In this document: in pieces, positions 1 through 8,610 of the stretch | How the letters are laid out: each line of letters begins with the position of its first letter | Numbering within the stretch: position 1 is the first letter of the stretch | Source of the DNA: Corynebacterium sp. Marseille-P4321 | GTDB taxonomy: Bacteria > Actinomycetota > Actinomycetes > Mycobacteriales > Mycobacteriaceae | Length of the DNA: 64,000 bases | NCBI RefSeq assembly: GCF_903645305.1 | Contig: NZ_CAHJXO010000003.1 | Span: 186,001-250,000, forward strand | Reading direction: 5' to 3' | Notes under the pieces: generated by a model | What the model was told of the DNA's origin: nothing | The model's input: only the letters and a program-made list of their open reading frames with translations | Database searches by the model: none | Program-made: the position numbers and the translations under genes

Positions 1-155
1 ACCTTACGGAGTGCAGAGTTCGGCTTCTTCGGGGTGGTGGTGTACACGCGGGTGCACACGCCGCGACGCTGCGGGGAACCCTTCAGCGCAGCGGTGGCCA
101 CCTTCTGGCTCTTATCGGTGCGGCCCTTGCGGACCAGCTGCTGAATAGTAGGCAT
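1..155 (-). CDS. rpsL: 30S ribosomal protein S12 (5' part only)
   Basis: Reading leftwards from an ATG at 155 gives [19 protein letters not shown], the usual N-terminus of ribosomal protein S12, and continues in frame through a [14 protein letters not shown] stretch to the window edge. S12 sits in the decoding centre of the 30S subunit, and the PKKPNSA loop is where streptomycin-resistance substitutions arise. Here the loop has the ordinary lysine (TPKKPNS). Only about 51 codons are inside the window. In related actinobacteria rpsL follows rpoC closely. Here about 14.8 kb containing the CRISPR-Cas locus separates them. Confidence 0.97.
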   Translation of the reverse strand, partial: MPTIQQLVRKGRTDKSQKVATAALKGSPQRRGVCTRVYTTTPKKPNSALRK

Positions 156-461
156 TCACGCTCTTTCTGTTTCGCGTCCCGCTTCACAGTGGCCGTACAT
201 GCAAAAATGGGGGCTCTTCTCCGGGGCCCTGCCGTGTGCATGAACTACCTTGTGAGCGAGTCGCATGGAGTTCTTTGACCTTCGCACCGCGCGCTGGACG
301 CGGGCGAAACCTCGGCAACGGTACCGCAAGAAATCGCCGGAAAGCAAATCGCTTCTCGACGATTCCCCGTACCATCATCCCCATGAACATCCCGCACTTG
401 CCCCGCAAGCGCGCCGAAACACACTGAGCGCGAACGACGCATCGCAGCGCGGCTTTCCTGA
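156..461. other. Intergenic region upstream of rpsL
   Basis: This 306-bp stretch has no convincing gene; the open frames in it are short and GC-driven. It must hold the promoter and 5' leader of rpsL on the minus strand, but I could not assign -35 and -10 boxes with confidence. GCTTCTCGACG at 349-359 is a one-mismatch relative of the 11-mer family described in the findings. Confidence 0.5.
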
Positions 462-936
462 TTACGGCGCCCCTGCGGCGCGCCCGACGAGTTCCCTGAT
501 GCGCTCCGGCACGTCGCCGCTGAGCGACGCCACAGCGTAACCGGTGGGCCGCATGGGGCCGTCGTCAAGCCGTGCGGTGCCCTGGACCCCAAGGGTGGAG
601 TAGCGCTCACCCCAACTTGGAAGCAACCTGCAGGAACACGACTGCACCTTCGCCGCTCTCCCACGCGGGCATCCCATACCAGGTGCACGCGTCGAGGTGG
701 GGCCCTCCTTCGGTGGCGGGGTCTTGGTCGGGAGCGGGTATAGCGTCGATGAACGCCTGCAACGCCTCGAGATTCTTCGCTCTTTTGTGCCCGCCTTTCT
801 CTCCGCGCAACTCTTCGGCCCGTTGCCGCATAGCCTCCCACTCGGCCGGGGTAAAACCAACTGCCAGACGCGCCGATGCTATGCGAGCGATTGCCCTAAA
901 TTCCCCAGTAGTCTTACTCGGCAGCCTGGGGCTCAT
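462..936 (-). pseudogene. DUF1801 (YdhG-like) family gene, frameshifted and truncated
   Basis: Two overlapping minus-strand frames together give one protein of the DUF1801 family (small YdhG/iron-chaperone-like proteins of unknown role). The first (936 to 607) carries the conserved TWYGMPAW core and ends FLQVASKLG before a stop at 607-609. The sequence resumes at once in another frame as ERYSTLGVQ...RLDDGPMRPTGYA and ends at 462. One extra base around 607-612 explains the break. The usual residues between the IPAPD segment and TWYGMPAW also look shortened, which suggests an internal deletion. The only upstream ATG (934-936) lies inside the last CRISPR repeat, so the true start may have been lost to the array. 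A sequencing error cannot be excluded for the frameshift. Confidence 0.7.
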
Positions 937-3900
937 CCCCGCTCACGCGGGGAGCACTGCCTGGTCGGCTTTGACGGTGTCCAGGCCGAGGGCTCATCCC
1001 CGCTCACGCGGGGAGCACTGCCTGGTCGGCTTTGACGGTGTCCAGGCCGAGGGCTCATCCCCGCTCACGCGGGGAGCACCCGAACTCTGGTCACGGCCCG
1101 CATTCCGAAACCGGCTCATCCCCGCTCACGCGGGGAGCACTTCGGGCCTACTGATGCAACTAGGCCCCCGTTAGACTCATCCCCGCTCACGCGGGGAGCA
1201 CTTCTGCGCGGCAAGCGCGTTCAGCTTCGCAGCAGGCTCATCCCCGCTCACGCGGGGAGCACCCAGTGGGGGTTGTCGATGCGGGCTAGGGCGGAGGCTC
1301 ATCCCCGCTCACGCGGGGAGCACTCCCGCGCCAGCACGATTCTTTTTCCGACAAGGGGCTCATCCCCGCTCACGCGGGGAGCACAGCGACAACAGCAGAT
1401 CATCTTGTGCCGCGAAGGGCTCATCCCCGCTCACGCGGGGAGCACTGGAAGAGTCTGCGTCGCAGATGGGTCTGTCCCGGCTCATCCCCGCTCACGCGGG
1501 GAGCACGCATCCACGAAGTAGGAGAATGCCCATGCTCCGGGCTCATCCCCGCTCACGCGGGGAGCACTCTTTTCTCTGGTGGCGCGGACGCTGGTGACCG
1601 GGCTCATCCCCGCTCACGCGGGGAGCACCTCCAATGTGGAGGCGTCTGCGATCACCGCAAGGGCTCATCCCCGCTCACGCGGGGAGCACTTGGCGTCTGT
1701 ATGTGTGAGGCGGTCCATAAAGGGCTCATCCCCGCTCACGCGGGGAGCACGCGCTGTTCGAGGGGTACCAGCGGGTGCACGTGGGCTCATCCCCGCTCAC
1801 GCGGGGAGCACTCAAGTCCACGGACCGGCACGAGGGTAGTGGTGGGCTCATCCCCGCTCACGCGGGGAGCACCTGCGCGCCATGTTGCGTTCCCTTAACG
1901 TTCCCGGCTCATCCCCGCTCACGCGGGGAGCACCCCATCCTGCAACCGCTCATCACGCAGTCCCTCCGGCTCATCCCCGCTCACGCGGGGAGCACCCCAT
2001 CCTGCAACCGCTCATCACGCAGTCCCTCCGGCTCATCCCCGCTCACGCGGGGAGCACGTCGTCGTCGGCATTCAGTTCCTCCAACAGCTGGGCTCATCCC
2101 CGCTCACGCGGGGAGCACGTTCTCGTCCAGGTTTTGGACTGAATCGGAGGCGGCTCATCCCCGCTCACGCGGGGAGCACCCGCATTCGCGGTCGTACAGC
2201 TCAAGCAAAGCAGGCTCATCCCCGCTCACGCGGGGAGCACTTACGCTCCACCATCAACCGACCACGTAAAAGGGGCTCATCCCCGCTCACGCGGGGAGCA
2301 CTGTTCTCCATCGTGGTTGGTGGGTTCATGTGCAGGCTCATCCCCGCTCACGCGGGGAGCACTCGTCCCACTGGGCGCGGTTGAACGCGGACGTGGGCTC
2401 ATCCCCGCTCACGCGGGGAGCACACCCCGGCGGTGACACAGTTCGACACCCTGCCGGGCTCATCCCCGCTCACGCGGGGAGCACTGTCGGGGCTTCGCCA
2501 GAACTCGGGTTTAACACGGCTCATCCCCGCTCACGCGGGGAGCACTCGTCAAACCGGAGCAGGTTCTCGAAATTGGACGGCTCATCCCCGCTCACGCGGG
2601 GAGCACCCCCGGACATCGGCACCGACGCACCCGGGTTGAGGCTCATCCCCGCTCACGCGGGGAGCACGTCTTCTTTCTTGCTAAACCAGGCGTACAGCAG
2701 GGCTCATCCCCGCTCACGCGGGGAGCACCGCACATCATCGGCGGTGAACTCGTCACCCCGGGGCTCATCCCCGCTCACGCGGGGAGCACTTCGTCGGCAT
2801 TCGGCCCGCTGACCTGGCGAAAGGCTCATCCCCGCTCACGCGGGGAGCACCCGAGCACCGACTGCGGGGTGCACTGGGCGAGCGGCTCATCCCCGCTCAC
2901 GCGGGGAGCACACAAACTGACCCATGATTCAACTCCTTGGATAGGGCTCATCCCCGCTCACGCGGGGAGCACGAAACGAGGTGATGCCCTTATCCGCCAG
3001 CTGGTGGCTCATCCCCGCTCACGCGGGGAGCACACAAACTGACCCATGATTCAACTCCTTGGATAGGGCTCATCCCCGCTCACGCGGGGAGCACCGCACC
3101 GTGGATAGTTTGCTTATGAATGACCAGGGCTCATCCCCGCTCACGCGGGGAGCACCAACCGGAGAACGGGGTGCCCGGCTCCGCGGAGGGCTCATCCCCG
3201 CTCACGCGGGGAGCACCAGCGCGATGTAAACATCGTATATGACAGCATGGGCTCATCCCCGCTCACGCGGGGAGCACTAATAGTCGCGTGCCATGTGTGA
3301 CCTCCAAAGGGGCTCATCCCCGCTCGCGCGGGGAGCACGCGACGCGGTTCGTTTATGTGCAGCGTGAGGAGGGCTCATCCCCGCTCACGCGGGGAGCACG
3401 TGCCTTTGGTGGCTGAGGGTGGGGTGCAGTCGGGCTCATCCCCGCTCACGCGGGGAGCACTCTCGCCTCGGCGCGCAACTACTCGAGCCGGTGGGCTCAT
3501 CCCCGCTCACGCGGGGAGCACGTTAGTCGGATCGTTTCGGGAGACCGTTAGCTGGGCTCATCCCCGCTCACGCGGGGAGCACTTCCACACCACTATCACC
3601 CCGGCCGACCTGCTGGGCTCATCCCCGCTCACGCGGGGAGCACACGTTAAACCGGCGCGACTGGCAGACACCCGGGGGCTCATCCCCGCTCACGCGGGGA
3701 GCACCATTCCGCTACCTCCTCTATCTCGTCGTTGTCGGGCTCATCCCCGCTCACGCGGGGAGCACTCATCGACGGTCACGTCAAGCTCCACGAACGCGGG
3801 CTCATCCCCGCTCACGCGGGGAGCACGGTTCCCCTTGGTGCAACTGGTAGCACGCCGGGGGCTCATCCCCGCTCACGCGGGGAGCACGCGACGGCCTGCC

Positions 3901-5477
3901 GGATTACTGGCTCTAGGCGGGGCTCATCCCCGCTCACGCGGGGAGCACTTCCCCTCACATGGTGCGCGCACACAACAAATGGGCTCATCCCCGCTCACGC
4001 GGGGAGCACCTTGAATTCATCTACGAGACTTTCGATTATGCCGGCTCATCCCCGCTCACGCGGGGAGCACAGAGCAGCCGAATCCTAGTCGGCAGGTTCC
4101 AGGGGCTCATCCCCGCTCACGCGGGGAGCACGACGGCGGGGGCTTCGCCCAGCGCGTCCAGCAGGGCTCATCCCCGCTCACGCGGGGAGCACTTGGGGGT
4201 TGCGCCGTCTACCGCAGGTCGCTGGAGGCTCATCCCCGCTCACGCGGGGAGCACGCTCTTCCACCCACTTGTCAGCGAGCGGGTGCCCGGCTCATCCCCG
4301 CTCACGCGGGGAGCACGATCCAGCCGCCGTGGTTGGTGATGGTGGCGGGGGCTCATCCCCGCTCACGCGGGGAGCACCAATCCACCCGTCAGCGGGCTTC
4401 GGTGTGCTCAGGCTCATCCCCGCTCACGCGGGGAGCACGTGTCGAACTGTGTCACCGCCGGGGTTGAGGTGGGCTCATCCCCGCTCACGCGGGGAGCACT
4501 TATCGTCACTGGTGTTGTGGCCCCCATTCTTGGGCTCATCCCCGCTCACGCGGGGAGCACCCGCTCTGAGAAGCAGCACTCGGAGCAAATGCGGGCTCAT
4601 CCCCGCTCACGCGGGGAGCACACTTCGAGCAAAGCGATCGATAGATCCGAGTCGGGCTCATCCCCGCTCACGCGGGGAGCACCTGTGAGGATGGTTGAAA
4701 CAGGTGTGCGGTCAGGGCTCATCCCCGCTCACGCGGGGAGCACCATGCGAGTGCGTCGCCGGGGTGAACGTAGTTGGTGGCTCATCCCCGCTCACGCGGG
4801 GAGCACCTGACCAGGACTCTAGCCTCTCTTAACTTGGAGGGCTCATCCCCGCTCACGCGGGGAGCACCGCGCCGGGCTAGGTGAACTTCTGACGGCCTGG
4901 GGCTCATCCCCGCTCACGCGGGGAGCACCAGTTCCAGATCATCGCCGGGCTGTTTGACCAGGGCTCATCCCCGCTCACGCGGGGAGCACTTCGATGTTCT
5001 GCACCATGACGGGCGCGCCGGGGGCTCATCCCCGCTCACGCGGGGAGCACAACAAGCACTGATACTGATGCCCCCATGCATGGGGCTCATCCCCGCTCAC
5101 GCGGGGAGCACTTTGTCGCGGGTGGGCTGGCTGCTGGTCATGGGGGCTCATCCCCGCTCACGCGGGGAGCACGCCGCGGGTGATTCGCTGCATCCATTCG
5201 GTGTGGGCTCATCCCCGCTCACGCGGGGAGCACCGACACCACATCGGCGGTGTCCCTTGTTCCATAGGCTCATCCCCGCTCACGCGGGGAGCACCCCATC
5301 AGCCGCGACGACGCCGAAGACATCCTCGGCTCATCCCCGCTCACGCGGGGAGCACAAAGCAGCAAAAGGAAACCACGAGTGAGCAACGGGCTCATCCCCG
5401 CTCACGCGGGGAGCACACCTGCCGACTAGGATTCGGCTGCTCTATCCGGGGCTCATCCCCGCTCACGCGGGGAGCAC
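930..5477 (-). CRISPR. Type I-E CRISPR array, 75 repeats and 74 spacers
   Basis: Repeats of 28 bp start at 930 and recur every 61 bp. The spacers are 33 nt, except 34 nt at 1934, 1996, 4193 and 4255 and 35 nt at 4744. On the plus strand each repeat begins GGCTCATCCCC and ends CGGGGAGCAC. In crRNA sense (minus strand) it begins GTGCTCCCCGCG and ends GGGGATGAGCC, a type I-E repeat with a CCCCGC/GCGGGG stem for Cas6e. The array is therefore read leftwards from a leader on its right, divergent from the cas operon. Only two repeats vary: the one at 1174 (second base A) and the one at 3311 (G in the loop). Three spacers are duplicated (958/1019, 1934/1996, 2912/3034), leaving 71 different ones. The distal terminal repeat at 930 is not degenerate. 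Confidence 0.99.
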
Positions 5478-5499
5478 CCTTCCTGAACAGCAGGAAGGG
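5477..5499. repeat. Perfect hairpin abutting the newest CRISPR repeat
   Basis: CCCTTCCTG (5477-5485), loop AACAG, CAGGAAGGG (5491-5499): a perfect 9-bp inverted repeat whose first base is the last base of the leader-proximal repeat. There is no T-run on either strand, so it is not an obvious terminator. Its position at the integration junction suggests a role in spacer integration or in pre-crRNA folding. This is inference. Confidence 0.6.
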
Positions 5500-5650
5500 C
5501 ACAACTTGCCCCACAACTCGGACAGCTTACCCCGCTGACGCGGGGAGGTAAGCCGCACGCATCAAAACAACGGCTCATCCCCGAGATCCGGGGATGGATT
5601 AAATATATTTCACGGTTTCGAGAAATCACACCCGGATATTAAATATCTAA
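5478..5650 (-). promoter_or_regulatory. CRISPR leader region
   Basis: This segment adjoins the leader-proximal repeat on the side from which the array is transcribed. It turns AT-rich towards the right (5599-5650). On the minus strand TATATT at 5607-5602 is a plausible -10 box, which would start RNA near 5595; no good -35 is visible. The leader contains a 9-bp hairpin touching the first repeat and two degenerate repeats, listed separately. It shares the 276-bp gap with the divergent cas3 promoter. Confidence 0.75.
5525..5598 (-). ncRNA. Candidate crRNA-like RNA: degenerate repeat, pseudo-spacer, degenerate repeat
   Basis: In crRNA sense, the element at 5598-5572 ends CGGGGATGAGCC, identical to the last 12 bases of the true repeat, and folds as ATCCCCG/CGGGGAT. 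Next comes a 21-nt pseudo-spacer (5571-5551) beginning GTTGTTTTGATGCG. The element at 5550-5523 keeps CTCCCCGCGT and AGCGGGG of the repeat stem but not its 3' handle. Cas6e could thus release a small RNA with a normal 5' handle (AUGAGCC) and a normal 3' hairpin. Bases 2-12 of the pseudo-spacer match 5652-5662 exactly, on the cas3 side of the leader. Family knowledge: crRNA-like guides with partial complementarity that repress cas promoters (CreR) or toxin genes (CreA of CreTA) are known in type I systems. That this RNA is made and acts so is inference. Alternatives are worn-out repeats or paired protein-binding sites. Confidence 0.6.
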
Positions 5651-5680
5651 CTTGTTTTGATGGGTTTTAGGGTTTCTATA
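5649..5680 (+). promoter_or_regulatory. Predicted cas operon promoter, overlapping the pseudo-spacer match
   Basis: TTGTTT (5652-5657) and TCTATA (5675-5680) are 17 bp apart and could serve as -35 and -10 boxes, giving a start near 5687 and a leader of roughly 67 nt before cas3. TATATG at 5677 is an alternative -10. The 11 bases TTGTTTTGATG (5652-5662) equal bases 2-12 of the pseudo-spacer and are preceded by AAC (5649-5651). Its final C agrees with the base that most often borders the repeats in the array. Confidence 0.55.
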
Positions 5681-5753
5681 TGAGAAATAAGTTGGTAACT
5701 TTCACCACATACAACAAAACCCTCGAGACAGCCCTTGTACACAGGAGCAGAGC

Positions 5754-8555
5754 ATGGAAGGCCGACACGAACACCCGCCAATCGAACAAGCCCCTCGAAC
5801 ACCCGCTCCCGCCCCTACCTTTAGCGACCGAGCAAAAGCTTTGTGGGCGAAATCGGGAGACGAAAGCGGGAACCTTAGCCTTCCCCAGCACCTCATCGAT
5901 GCGGCCGGAGTAGCGGGAGCGGTTTACGACACTTGGGTTGCAGATCCGATCAAACATCGTTTGATGGAGGGGTTGAGCCTGGATGCGGACCAGGTTCGGG
6001 ATCTATACATCTGGCTTGCCGGCACCCATGACGTGGGCAAGGCATGCTTAAAGTTCCAAACTCAGCTTGAGAAAAGAGGGGGATACGAACACCTCACCTC
6101 CAACCTGGCCGATGCGGGCTTTCCACTGCGAGTGAGCGGTTTAGAGAGAGGGCGAGACAAGATGCCACACGGCATCTGTTCCGGAGTACTGATCACAAGC
6201 TGGCTCATGGACCAGGGATTTGATTACCCCGCCGCGGAGTTCCTCGCTTCTGCAGCTGACGCCCACCACGGTCTCCCCTCCCCGGACGGAGAACGAGACC
6301 ACATTGAGACGATTCTGTCTACCTACTCCAAGGAATGGCAGGAGGTTCACCGCGAACTGCTGGACACGATCGCAGACTCCGTAGGCGTGCGAAACACATT
6401 GGAATCTCTGAAGGCCGGTTCAGAGCTCGACCCATCGACCATGCAATTACTTACCGGTCTCGCGGTTATTGCGGACTGGATTGCGTCCAATCCTGAGGCA
6501 TTTCCAATGGTGGTTACTGGGAGCCAGGAGGAGCGAATCCAGTTCGGAATGTCAGCAACCGACCTCACAAAACCGTGGAAAGGAAGGGCGCTCGAAGGGG
6601 ACGTCGACAAGCTATTCCAAAGCTCGTTTGGCTGGCCCGAGGGCTATCGCCCAAGGAACGTGCAGGTGGCGATGGCAGAGGCGGCCAAATCCGTCACCGA
6701 ACCCACGCTAATCATCCTTGAGGCTGAAACGGGTGTGGGCAAGACCGAGGCGGCCTTAGCAGCTGCCCACATTATTGCGAATACAACCGGGGCTCAGGGG
6801 ATTTACTTCGCGGCACCAACGATGGCAACCGCTAACGGCTTGCTGGAGCGAACCATCGCATGGGCCAAGAACGCCTCCGAAGCGGAATCGGTGGCGTCAC
6901 TGTCCCTCGCCCATTCCAAGAATCAGCTTTCCAAGCCGTATCAGCATCTTCGGTTCAAAGGAATCGGGGAAGATTACCCGGCAGGTGAGAACGTAATTGC
7001 AAGTGCATGGATGAGCGGGCGGCGCCGCGGTTTGCTCTCCAACGTGGTTGTCGGGACCATCGACCAGGTCCTTATGATGGCACTCCGTCAGCGCTACTCC
7101 ATGCTGCGGCATGTGGCACTGGCAGGAAAGATCATCATCTTCGACGAAGTGCACGCGTACGATACCTATACTTCCGATTACCTCGAAACCACCCTCGAAT
7201 GGCTTGCGCATTACGGCGCCACAGTCATCATGATGTCCGCTACCCTCCCGCCTGATCGGCGGAACAATTTGGTCAGGGCGTACACAGGCCGCGAGATCTC
7301 GAACCCATCGAATGCGTACCCCCTCATCACTGTGGCCTCGTCGTCCAACCAGCGCACCATCACGCCAGACCCCAGTCCCGCCAACCTCGAGGCCACCATC
7401 GAGGTGGTCGAAGATGCCCTCAAGACGCTGGAGCATCAGATCGAAGCTCTACTTGAAGACGGCGGTGTGGCCCTGATCATCTGCAACACAATCGCCCGTG
7501 CACAGGAGACCTATCAGGCCTTAACCCTGACCTACCCCGACGAAGTTGAGCTTCACCATGCGGGATTTATGGCATGGGAACGATCACAGAAAGAAGACCG
7601 TCTTCGCTCTGAACTCGGCCCCGGCGTTCACCGCGGCGAAGGCAGACCCTACCGCAAAATCGTCGTTGCCACCCAGGTGGCAGAACAAAGTTTGGATATC
7701 GACGCAGATGTATTAGTCACGGATATCGCGCCTATGGACCTTCTCATCCAGCGTATTGGGCGCCTGCACCGCCACCAACGTCCCGACTCGGACCGCCCTT
7801 CCAAACTGCGGCAACCGAAAGTGCTCATTCGTGGGATCGAGAGCCGCACCCCGTACCCAGTGATCGAATCAGGCGCTCAGGCTATTTACGGTTCCAAGAT
7901 TCTGTTTTCAACGATCCTGCATCTGCCCACCGTCTTCACTCGCCCAGACGATGTCGCTGCACTCGTGCGTTCGGTCTATGGCCACAACCATGACGTACCA
8001 CCGGAATGGGGAGAAGAATGGGAAAAAGCGGAGGCCGCGCATAGCGCCCGAGAACAGGCCGCACATGGGAGATCGAAGAGCTTCCGCTTGAGGTCACCAA
8101 GAGACTGCACGAGGCTGGGCGACCTGTTCGGAGACGTACAACAGGCCACCGTCACTCTCGCAGATGATGAAATTGGTGCCGCACAAGTTCGCGATACGGA
8201 ACCAACTGTCGAAGTCATACCGATCGTTGGCGATGAGCTGGAGTACATCCCGTTCGGTACCGAGTCGGCGATTACCGGAAATCCGGAATTAAACTACCGC
8301 CAGGCACTCCAGCTTGCGTCAAGTACCGTCAGACTCCCCGCAAGAATGACCAGGTACGACAGTGATTTTGAAGACGTAGTCGGCACTCTGGAGCAGCAGA
8401 CTCCGACAGCATGGAACAAGCATCACTTACTCAAGGGGCAACTTGCACTCCCTCTCAACAACGCTGGCGAAATAGAACTTGGCCGATTCAAGGTTCGATA
8501 TAGCTCGGAGCTCGGATTAGAAATAACTAGCGATGGTCAGAGCGGTAATCTCTAG
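5754..8555 (+). CDS. cas3: CRISPR-associated helicase/nuclease Cas3 (type I-E)
   Basis: This 933-residue protein degrades DNA marked by Cascade: a 3'-5' SF2 helicase joined to an HD nuclease. The N-terminal HD domain shows H92-D93 (AGTHDVGK) and H171-H172 (DAHHG). The helicase has Walker A EAETGVGKT (323-331), DEVH (464-467), SAT (495-497), motif V ATQVAEQSLDID near 639-650 and motif VI QRIGRLHRH (666-674). The length is normal for Cas3 with both domains, and all catalytic motifs look intact. The ATG at 5754 follows AGGAG (5743-5747). It is the first gene of the operon, with a 55-bp gap before cas8e. Transcription is divergent from the CRISPR array across the shared leader. Confidence 0.97.
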   Translation: MEGRHEHPPIEQAPRTPAPAPTFSDRAKALWAKSGDESGNLSLPQHLIDAAGVAGAVYDTWVADPIKHRLMEGLSLDADQVRDLYIWLAGTHDVGKACLKFQTQLEKRGGYEHLTSNLADAGFPLRVSGLERGRDKMPHGICSGVLITSWLMDQGFDYPAAEFLASAADAHHGLPSPDGERDHIETILSTYSKEWQEVHRELLDTIADSVGVRNTLESLKAGSELDPSTMQLLTGLAVIADWIASNPEAFPMVVTGSQEERIQFGMSATDLTKPWKGRALEGDVDKLFQSSFGWPEGYRPRNVQVAMAEAAKSVTEPTLIILEAETGVGKTEAALAAAHIIANTTGAQGIYFAAPTMATANGLLERTIAWAKNASEAESVASLSLAHSKNQLSKPYQHLRFKGIGEDYPAGENVIASAWMSGRRRGLLSNVVVGTIDQVLMMALRQRYSMLRHVALAGKIIIFDEVHAYDTYTSDYLETTLEWLAHYGATVIMMSATLPPDRRNNLVRAYTGREISNPSNAYPLITVASSSNQRTITPDPSPANLEATIEVVEDALKTLEHQIEALLEDGGVALIICNTIARAQETYQALTLTYPDEVELHHAGFMAWERSQKEDRLRSELGPGVHRGEGRPYRKIVVATQVAEQSLDIDADVLVTDIAPMDLLIQRIGRLHRHQRPDSDRPSKLRQPKVLIRGIESRTPYPVIESGAQAIYGSKILFSTILHLPTVFTRPDDVAALVRSVYGHNHDVPPEWGEEWEKAEAAHSAREQAAHGRSKSFRLRSPRDCTRLGDLFGDVQQATVTLADDEIGAAQVRDTEPTVEVIPIVGDELEYIPFGTESAITGNPELNYRQALQLASSTVRLPARMTRYDSDFEDVVGTLEQQTPTAWNKHHLLKGQLALPLNNAGEIELGRFKVRYSSELGLEITSDGQSGNL

Positions 8556-8610
8556 CTGACCCCGTAGCGTCACTTTCGGCCCCACCGCAATCAATAGAAA
8601 GGAGAAAGAA

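Noticed and set aside
930..957. Left end of the array as the leader side
   Set aside because: The type I-E hairpin and handle orientation, the AT-rich leader, the cas genes and the duplicated, more variable spacers all place the leader at the right end.
4619..4660. Spacers as matches to genes in this same window (self-targeting)
   Set aside because: By eye I found no spacer with a long match to the window outside the array. A proper alignment search is needed, so this is an absence of evidence only.
1273..5551. Several reading frames of 80-220 codons in the CRISPR array
   Set aside because: They only translate the repeat (SSPLTRGA, AHPRSRGEH, LIPAHAGST) because the 61-bp period cycles through frames without stops.
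8556..8610. Possible CreTA toxin-antitoxin module in the cas3-cas8e gap
   Set aside because: Only 55 bp, no repeat-like sequence and no small frame; it holds the cas8e ribosome site.
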